From assembly GCA_017526985.1 (NCBI GenBank), contig JAFXQR010000098.1:1-56015 (forward strand): 56,015 bases of DNA, written 5' to 3'. Shown in pieces: positions 51,123 through 56,015 of this stretch. Source of the stretch: Lachnospiraceae bacterium (lineage in GTDB: Bacteria > Bacillota > Clostridia > Lachnospirales > Lachnospiraceae). The notes beneath the pieces were generated by a model. That model was not told the origin of the DNA. It saw only the letters and a list, made by a program, of their open reading frames with translations, and did no database searches. Both the position numbers and the translations under genes were made by a program. Within the stretch, counting starts at the first letter, position 1. Every line of letters starts with the position of its first letter.

Positions 51123-53258
51123 TTATTTCAAACTGCTTGCTGCACTTAAGGTAATACCGTTTGCCCCCAGCGGGATCTGATGATCGAGCCCGACAAACTT
51201 GCCATTCTGCTGCCACAGTACTTCCTTGACAAAGTTGTACTTCTCCGTATCCCAGGTCGTAAAATCATCCTTTAACAGACCGCCGGTATCCCCGGAGTTT
51301 GCATTCAGGCACCAGAAGGTGTGGTTCAGATGATAGGTCTTGATCAGCTTGCGCATATGCGTCATCCAAGTCAGGTTCGGCTCTGTCATAAAGCCGCCCC
51401 ACTCACCGATGAGCAGCGGTGCCGTATTGTTTTCGTAAATGTAGAACCAGTTATCATGCCAGCAGTCTTTCATCAGGCTGTCATAAGTATAACCACCCTT
51501 GAACCAAGGCTGCTCGTATACGGTCGGGCCGTAATCGTGCGGAGAATATACCAGCTTGTTCTGATACTGCCCCAGCTGTACCGGATAATCCGCCACGCCA
51601 CGCAGGTTCCCGCCCCACCAGTTGAAGTAGTAATCCGCATCGTTCTGGGAATGATAATCACTGTTGCTCTTGATGTCGACCGGATAGATCTCCGTACCTT
51701 CCACCATGACCAGTACATTCGGGTTCTTACCAAGTACTGTCAGTGCTGCGCGTTCTGCCATATACTTCCAGTTGTTTGCAGATTTGCTGTCATTCCAGAT
51801 GGCTGCATTACTGCCTTCATACGGTTTGCCGTGCGGCTCATTCTTCAGATCGTATGCGATGATCGTATCGTTGTTTTTGTAGCGGTCTGCACACCATGCC
51901 AGAGCGGCCAGATACTGATCTGCCGTTACCTTCTGGGTACACCACATATTTGCGTTATGTCCCATTGCATCGGTCTCAGCGCTGTGGATATCGATCATTA
52001 CCTTCAGCCCGTTGGCTTCTGCCAGAGACAGGAAGTAGTCAAAGATCTGCAGGCTGTTCATGGAATTCAGTTCCGTATTATACGCATTGTTGTAATTTGC
52101 CTTCGGATAATTGCCTGCTGCCCAGTCATTCAACAACTGCGCGGAGATCGGCACACGGATCAGGTTGAAACCATGATCGGCGATCGCTTTGACCGTCGGT
52201 GCCATCTGGCTGTTCCAAAGTCCGTCAAAGGTGTTGGTACCGGTATTGTAACCGAACCAGTTCACACCGGTCAACCATACTTCCTTGCCGTTCTTATCAA
52301 GAATGCGGTGTCCGTCGGTATGCAGCCAGTCATCTCCCTGAACTGCGTCTGCACAACGGGTCAGCATCGCGCTCACATCCACCGGCGCCTGCTGATTATT
52401 ATTCTGATTGTTATTATTTTGGTTATTGTTGTTCTGGTTATTGTTCTGAGCATTCTGTGCATTGGCCTGCGCATTCGGATCTACCTTGCCGGCCACTACC
52501 GTACAAGCCGTACCATTGAGCGTCGCACTGGCTACCGTCACATTCGCGGCCTTTACACCCAGGTTACATCCGCAGTTTACGCTGCCGCCGTTTCCGATGG
52601 CACCGTTATAATCCGCATTGGTGATCGTCAGCGTATTTCCGCTGGTCTTGAAGGTACCGTTCCAGCCGTCTACTTCTGCCAGCCCGCTGATCTCCATCAC
52701 CAGAGTCCAGCTTTCCACCTGCGCGGAGGAATTGTTGGTGATCTGGAAGTCCACGCCAAACATGGTCACATCACCCTTCTGCCAGCTGTTGTTGGTACCG
52801 TAGGTCAGCACATAACCTTTTGCGGTAGATGCTCCCGCCGTTGTTGTAGTAGTAGTTGTTGTTGTAGTCGCTGTTGTTGTCGTTGTTGCAGCAGGCGTCG
52901 TCTCAACATTCGAAGTGTTTGCCGCTGCGCTTGCGGTATCGGTCGCATTCGGCACCGCACTGTTCGTTACCGTTCCGGTGGCATCACCGCCCACAGACAT
53001 CCCGGCGGCCGACTGCTCCACAGTCTCCGTTTCTACTATCAATTGATCTGATGGTTGTTCTGCCGGTTGCTCCGTAGCGCCTGTGGCTACCGTCCACTCA
53101 TCCTGCGGCGCATCGGATGCCAGCTGCAGCTCTTCCACTGGTGTGCCTTCTTTGGCTCCGCCCTTCATAGCCACCACCACGACTACCATCAGGACAACCG
53201 CCGCAACGACTGCCACGATCGCCATGATCAGCATCAGTTTCTGGTTCTTTTTGTTCAT
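51123..53258 (-). CDS. Membrane-anchored CBM2-GH5 endoglucanase
   Basis: 711 aa. N-terminal membrane anchor (about 8-31), Thr/Ala linker with a poly-Thr run (about 125-145), a CBM2-like cellulose-binding module (about 150-255, GYVLTYGTNNSWQKGDVTM...), an Asn/Gln linker (about 262-292) and a GH5 catalytic domain. The catalytic pair is acid/base Glu474 (DLKNEPHG) and nucleophile Glu619 (LIGEWGG). It probably cuts cellulose or other beta-1,4-glucans at the cell surface; with the GH31 gene next to it, xyloglucan is a good candidate. The ATG at 53258 (AAGGAG upstream) overlaps the rsuA-type stop codon by 4 nt. Confidence 0.9.
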   Translation of the reverse strand: MNKKNQKLMLIMAIVAVVAAVVLMVVVVVAMKGGAKEGTPVEELQLASDAPQDEWTVATGATEQPAEQPSDQLIVETETVEQSAAGMSVGGDATGTVTNSAVPNATDTASAAANTSNVETTPAATTTTTATTTTTTTTTTAGASTAKGYVLTYGTNNSWQKGDVTMFGVDFQITNNSSAQVESWTLVMEISGLAEVDGWNGTFKTSGNTLTITNADYNGAIGNGGSVNCGCNLGVKAANVTVASATLNGTACTVVAGKVDPNAQANAQNAQNNNQNNNNQNNNNQNNNQQAPVDVSAMLTRCADAVQGDDWLHTDGHRILDKNGKEVWLTGVNWFGYNTGTNTFDGLWNSQMAPTVKAIADHGFNLIRVPISAQLLNDWAAGNYPKANYNNAYNTELNSMNSLQIFDYFLSLAEANGLKVMIDIHSAETDAMGHNANMWCTQKVTADQYLAALAWCADRYKNNDTIIAYDLKNEPHGKPYEGSNAAIWNDSKSANNWKYMAERAALTVLGKNPNVLVMVEGTEIYPVDIKSNSDYHSQNDADYYFNWWGGNLRGVADYPVQLGQYQNKLVYSPHDYGPTVYEQPWFKGGYTYDSLMKDCWHDNWFYIYENNTAPLLIGEWGGFMTEPNLTWMTHMRKLIKTYHLNHTFWCLNANSGDTGGLLKDDFTTWDTEKYNFVKEVLWQQNGKFVGLDHQIPLGANGITLSAASSLK

Positions 53259-54019
53259 AGTGCACTCCTTTCCCCTTGCAGGGAGAATATCTCTTGCTCC
53301 GTCAGTTCCCTCCACTCTCCTTCCGGAAGGTCAGGATCTAACATAAGACTACCCATAGATAAACGCTTCAGGTATACGACTTTTTTCCCGCAGGCCTCAA
53401 ACATCCGCTTGATCTGATGAAACTTGCCCTCACGGATGGTGACCAGCGACAGATGGTCGTCCGGTCCCGGTGCTTCCGCTATGAATGTTCCAAACGGATC
53501 CGCTTTCACATCTCCGGTCAGGATCTTAAGCCCGGCCGACATCAGTTCCGTTCCGTCAGAAAGCGTAAGCCCCTCTGCAAAACGCTTCACATCCTCTTCC
53601 GTCACCGGCAGATCCGTACCCGCCAGATAGACTTTATCCACATGAGACTTCGGCGCCAACAGTCGGTGTGCCAACGCCCCGTCATCCGTGATCAGCAAAA
53701 GTCCTACCGTATCCTTATCCAGCCGTCCTACCGGAGACAAATTCTTCCGTAAGTTTTCCGGAAACAGATCCAGCACCGTCTGCTGCTTCTTATCCTCCGT
53801 CGCCGTCAGGATCCCGGCCGGCTTATTTAACATATAGTAGAAATGCTCCTGATAGCCGATCGTTTCTCCGGCCGCTTCGATCCTGTCCTGCGCCGTAACG
53901 AACATCCCCGGATCTTTCGCGACCTCGCCGTTTACGCGCACCTGCCCTTTTCGAACCAGTATCTTTACTTCCGAGCGGCTGCCCACATGCATATCCGCCA
54001 GATATTTGTCCAACCGCAT
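53255..54019 (-). CDS. RsuA-family 16S rRNA pseudouridine synthase
   Basis: 254 aa. N-terminal S4 RNA-binding domain (MRLDKYLADMHVGSRSEVKILVRKG), then the pseudouridine synthase domain with catalytic Asp101 in GRLDKDTVGLLLITDDG and the KVYLAGTDLPV and EGKFHQIKRMFEACGKKVVYLKR blocks. The family modifies uridine 516 of 16S rRNA or related sites. AGAGGGG precedes the ATG. Its stop codon overlaps the start of the glucanase gene (ATGA), an odd pairing of ribosome maintenance with a surface enzyme. Confidence 0.93.
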   Translation of the reverse strand: MRLDKYLADMHVGSRSEVKILVRKGQVRVNGEVAKDPGMFVTAQDRIEAAGETIGYQEHFYYMLNKPAGILTATEDKKQQTVLDLFPENLRKNLSPVGRLDKDTVGLLLITDDGALAHRLLAPKSHVDKVYLAGTDLPVTEEDVKRFAEGLTLSDGTELMSAGLKILTGDVKADPFGTFIAEAPGPDDHLSLVTIREGKFHQIKRMFEACGKKVVYLKRLSMGSLMLDPDLPEGEWRELTEQEIFSLQGERSAL

Positions 54020-54065
54020 GCCAGCTTACCCCTCTGCGATCTTCTGATAACGGATCATAGCAGCT

Positions 54066-54971
54066 TTACGCTCCTGCCTTCGCCGAAATGATCCACGGTG
54101 CCGGCTGGTTCTCAAATACATTCTTGGAGGTCAGCGTGGATACCGCGATCTGGATGATCGTGATGTCCGTGATGCCAAATCTTCCCAGAATATCCCGCAT
54201 GCTCGCCGCCACCTTAAAGTCCAGCGTATAAATGACAAACTCCATGTTGGGGTTGATAGCAAGCAGATATTCCAACTCATGCTCTAAGCTTGCGGATGCC
54301 ACCAGCATCGTCGTATCCGGTACCGGCAGATTTCCCATGGTGTCTTCACCCACATGATCGACTATGACCACATTACGCAGACCGAACTGGTTCACATTCT
54401 CTTCCATGGTCTCACGATCGGACTGCTTGTACTCTACCGCGATCACGGTTCCTTCCCCGTTCATCATCGCCGATTCCACCGCAATGGATTCCCCGGAGAT
54501 CACGCACAGGTTCTTGCCGTCGTGGATCTGCATCTTGGAGATCAGGACGGAACGAATCTCAGAACCCACATATTTTACGGAACCGGATGCAAATTTCTTA
54601 TTGTCCATCCCGAATTTGATCGTGGATCTAGCATTCGGGTTCAGAATGATCATACCGGCCGATGCATTGATGCCGCGGTCGATCATCTCGGATACCTTGT
54701 TGCGCTTGATGGGACCGGCCGGCTCGGATCCTTCATTATAGATCACTTCACAGTCGCCCAGACCCACATCCCACATTTTATAGAAGATATCCGCATTGCC
54801 CGCTTCTGTAAAAGCCAGCACACAACGATGCGCTTCTACGGTGGGGATCAGGTTTTTATTCTTTTTGGTGATGTCCAGGAGCTTTACATGCTCCAGATCG
54901 ATGTCCGTATTCTCAGAGAAATACTGTAACCAGGAAATAATGCTCTTGTTGGAAAATAATTGATTGTCCAT
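54066..54971 (-). CDS. CbiT-like methyltransferase-fold protein with degenerate SAM motif
   Basis: 301 aa. The C-terminal half (about 145-300) follows CbiT/precorrin-6B methyltransferase: IHDGKNLCVISGESIAVESAMM sits where DVLWDIGAGTGSVSIEAA is expected, then GTVIAVEY, ENVNQFGLRNVVIVDHVGED, a PDTTMLVAS strand and a C-terminal PAPWIISAKAG. The glycine-rich SAM loop is lost (GESIAVES in place of GxGxGxxxxE), so methyl transfer is doubtful. The N-terminal half is unassigned. No cobalamin genes are nearby. It may be a non-catalytic paralogue. Confidence 0.65.
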   Translation of the reverse strand: MDNQLFSNKSIISWLQYFSENTDIDLEHVKLLDITKKNKNLIPTVEAHRCVLAFTEAGNADIFYKMWDVGLGDCEVIYNEGSEPAGPIKRNKVSEMIDRGINASAGMIILNPNARSTIKFGMDNKKFASGSVKYVGSEIRSVLISKMQIHDGKNLCVISGESIAVESAMMNGEGTVIAVEYKQSDRETMEENVNQFGLRNVVIVDHVGEDTMGNLPVPDTTMLVASASLEHELEYLLAINPNMEFVIYTLDFKVAASMRDILGRFGITDITIIQIAVSTLTSKNVFENQPAPWIISAKAGA

Positions 54972-55075
54972 ATCGCAACCCCCTTATGGTATATATTTGG
55001 CAGCTTCCGGCAACCGATTTTCGTTTTCGGCACCGTGCTTTTCCATTGCTTACAAGCCATTATAGTATACCAAAA

Positions 55076-55100
55076 ACGACGGCTTTCTTCAAGCCGCCGC
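55076..55100 (-). terminator. Terminator of the 76-aa gene
   Basis: 10-bp stem with G-U/A-C imperfections (55076-55085 / 55091-55100), then TTTTTGG on the minus strand. Confidence 0.6.
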
Positions 55101-55165
55101 TAAACTTAAATTTCCTGAATTTACCGCCTAAAACACCGCTTTTTTACTCTCAGATCCGCCTTGTT

Positions 55166-55396
55166 TTAGTCTTCTTTCATCTCCCGCAGGAGCTGATCGG
55201 AATAGGCATCCAGCTTGCCGACGGTTTGCGCCGCATCCTGCCCGTATGCCTTACAGCCTTTATGGGATACCTTCTCGGCTTCCCTCTGTTCATCATCAAA
55301 CTCCACCGTTACCCGCATCGCACCGTTTTCCACTTCCGTATCCAATCTCTGTAATACCTTTTCGATCATACTCTGATCCGGATTTTCCTGTTGCAT
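55166..55396 (-). CDS. Small acidic protein of unknown function (76 aa)
   Basis: Starts at ATG 55396 behind GAGGAGGTGATC, a very strong ribosome site. Helical ends (IEKVLQRLDTEV and GKLDAYSDQLLREMKED) flank a short strand-like part (AMRVTVEFDDE) and a single Cys (HKGCKAYG). Followed by a terminator. No family recognised. Confidence 0.7.
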   Translation of the reverse strand: MQQENPDQSMIEKVLQRLDTEVENGAMRVTVEFDDEQREAEKVSHKGCKAYGQDAAQTVGKLDAYSDQLLREMKED

Positions 55397-55477
55397 ACGA
55401 TCACCTCCTCCATAATTCTAATATAGCCTATTGTCGCGCTTTATTCAACGGCTTTATATTATAGATAGAACAAATAA

Positions 55478-55501
55478 GCGGCGGAGCTTTCGCCCCGCCG
55501 C
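55478..55501 (-). terminator. Terminator of hsp20
   Basis: 10-bp GC-rich stem with one mismatch (55478-55487 / 55492-55501), then TTATTTG on the minus strand. Confidence 0.75.
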
Positions 55502-55546
55502 CTGTTTCGTTTTCTTTTGGTACTGCTGCCGTGAAGCTTAATCGCA

Positions 55547-55993
55547 TCATCCTTCGATGGCGATCAGTTTCTTCTCCGGGATCTTCTCGGCTTCCTTCTT
55601 AGGAATGCTCAGCTGCAATACACCATTCTCGAATTTGGCCTTGATCTCGTCTTCGGTAACCGTATCTCCGATGTAGAAACTTCTGGTCATCGAACCGGCG
55701 TAACGTTCCTGACGGATCAGTTTGCCCTTCTTGTCTTTCTCGTCCTTGTCCAGACCCTTCGCCGCATTGACGGTCAGGTAACCGTTCTCCAGGGAAAGGC
55801 TGATCTCATCTTTCTTAAAGCCCGGCAGATCGATGTCTACTTCATAACCGTTGTCATGTTCGTGGACATCCGTCTTCATCATATTTGCTGCGTGCTTACC
55901 ATACAGTTTACGGTCAATGTCCGGAAAATCCATTCTCGGAAAATCCATCCAATCGTCCAAAAGTCTGTCTCCAAAAATACTCGGTAGTAACAT
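55547..55993 (-). CDS. Hsp20/alpha-crystallin small heat-shock protein
   Basis: 148-aa holding chaperone. The alpha-crystallin domain spans about 38-140: TDVHEHDNGYEVDIDLPGFKKDEISLSLENGYLTVNA, then SMTRSFYIGDTVTEDEIKAKFENGVLQLSIPKKE with the I-x-I-like LSIPK motif near the end. AAGGAGGG precedes the ATG. The promoter lies outside the window, so CIRCE or CtsR control cannot be judged. Confidence 0.95.
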   Translation of the reverse strand: MLLPSIFGDRLLDDWMDFPRMDFPDIDRKLYGKHAANMMKTDVHEHDNGYEVDIDLPGFKKDEISLSLENGYLTVNAAKGLDKDEKDKKGKLIRQERYAGSMTRSFYIGDTVTEDEIKAKFENGVLQLSIPKKEAEKIPEKKLIAIEG

Positions 55994-56015
55994 AAGTCAT
56001 CCCTCCTTTTACATA

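Noticed and set aside
51321-53051. 576-codon plus-strand frame opposite the CBM2-GH5 gene
   Set aside because: Antisense to a well-supported enzyme gene with both catalytic Glu motifs; composition (Ile/Arg/Cys-rich) is that of a mirror frame.
54023-54055. 10-codon frame (MIRYQKIAEG) between the CbiT-like and pseudouridine synthase genes as a leader peptide
   Set aside because: Too short to support; its end mainly supplies the ribosome site of the next gene.

Overview
The window reads as chromosomal DNA of a pectin- and hemicellulose-using gut or rumen Firmicute, most likely a Lachnospiraceae (Clostridia). The evidence is the hup-rqcP-divIC-tilS-hpt-ftsH order, strong AGGAGG ribosome sites, TTGACA/TATAAT-type promoters, LacI-type AAGCGCTT operators and the set of uronate, arabinan and glucan genes. 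The genus cannot be fixed from sequence alone. All but one of the 40 protein genes listed lie on the minus strand. No rRNA, tRNA, CRISPR array or canonical prophage was seen.

Layout. 1-3.7 kb: arabinan-related genes (a partial ABC sugar-binding lipoprotein and two GH43 enzymes) under two promoters that share the same 16-bp box at identical spacing. 4.2-6 kb: the only plus-strand gene, a zinc-ribbon membrane protein with its own promoter and terminator. 6.3-15.5 kb: housekeeping genes (ftsH, hpt, tilS, divIC, rqcP, hup, a PEGA lipoprotein, cca, a sugar aminotransferase, an acyl carrier protein). 15.6-19.2 kb: pta-kduI-kduD-RpiB/LacAB-like operon. 19.3-21.7 kb: a sensory module (88-aa protein, FIST protein, soluble chemotaxis receptor) behind a sigma-D-type promoter. 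21.8-28.9 kb: aquaporin, then uxaC-uxaB-uxaA and a LacI regulator. The KduI/KduD and UxaC/UxaB/UxaA branches both end at 2-keto-3-deoxygluconate; its kinase and aldolase are not in the window. LacI operators lie in front of uxaC, pta and the regulator itself. A 0.5-kb unit with a DUF559 gene between inverted palindromic repeats sits between uxaB and uxaA.

29-48.7 kb is the unusual part: six large or unknown genes, coding for proteins of 1416, 581, 2670, 150, 797 and 593 aa. Five of them have a promoter of one exact design: two GTGCAAG direct repeats 11 bp apart, 9 nt from a -10 box, and no -35 box. The 2670-aa protein carries two tandem Ser-Asp-His alpha/beta-hydrolase (lipase-like) domains in a collinear duplication of about 923 residues. 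The 593-aa protein carries a papain-like Cys-His-Asp protease. Four of the five large proteins share a short basic C-terminal motif (R-K-[ST]) after a Lys/Glu/Pro linker, and two share a second H-[ST]-D-S-I motif. None has a signal peptide. I infer a co-regulated, effector-like set of unknown purpose; this is the best candidate here for an undescribed system.

48.7-56 kb: GH31 alpha-xylosidase and a membrane-anchored CBM2-GH5 glucanase (a xyloglucan/beta-glucan pair) translationally coupled to an RsuA-type pseudouridine synthase, then a degenerate CbiT-like protein, a small conserved-looking protein and Hsp20.
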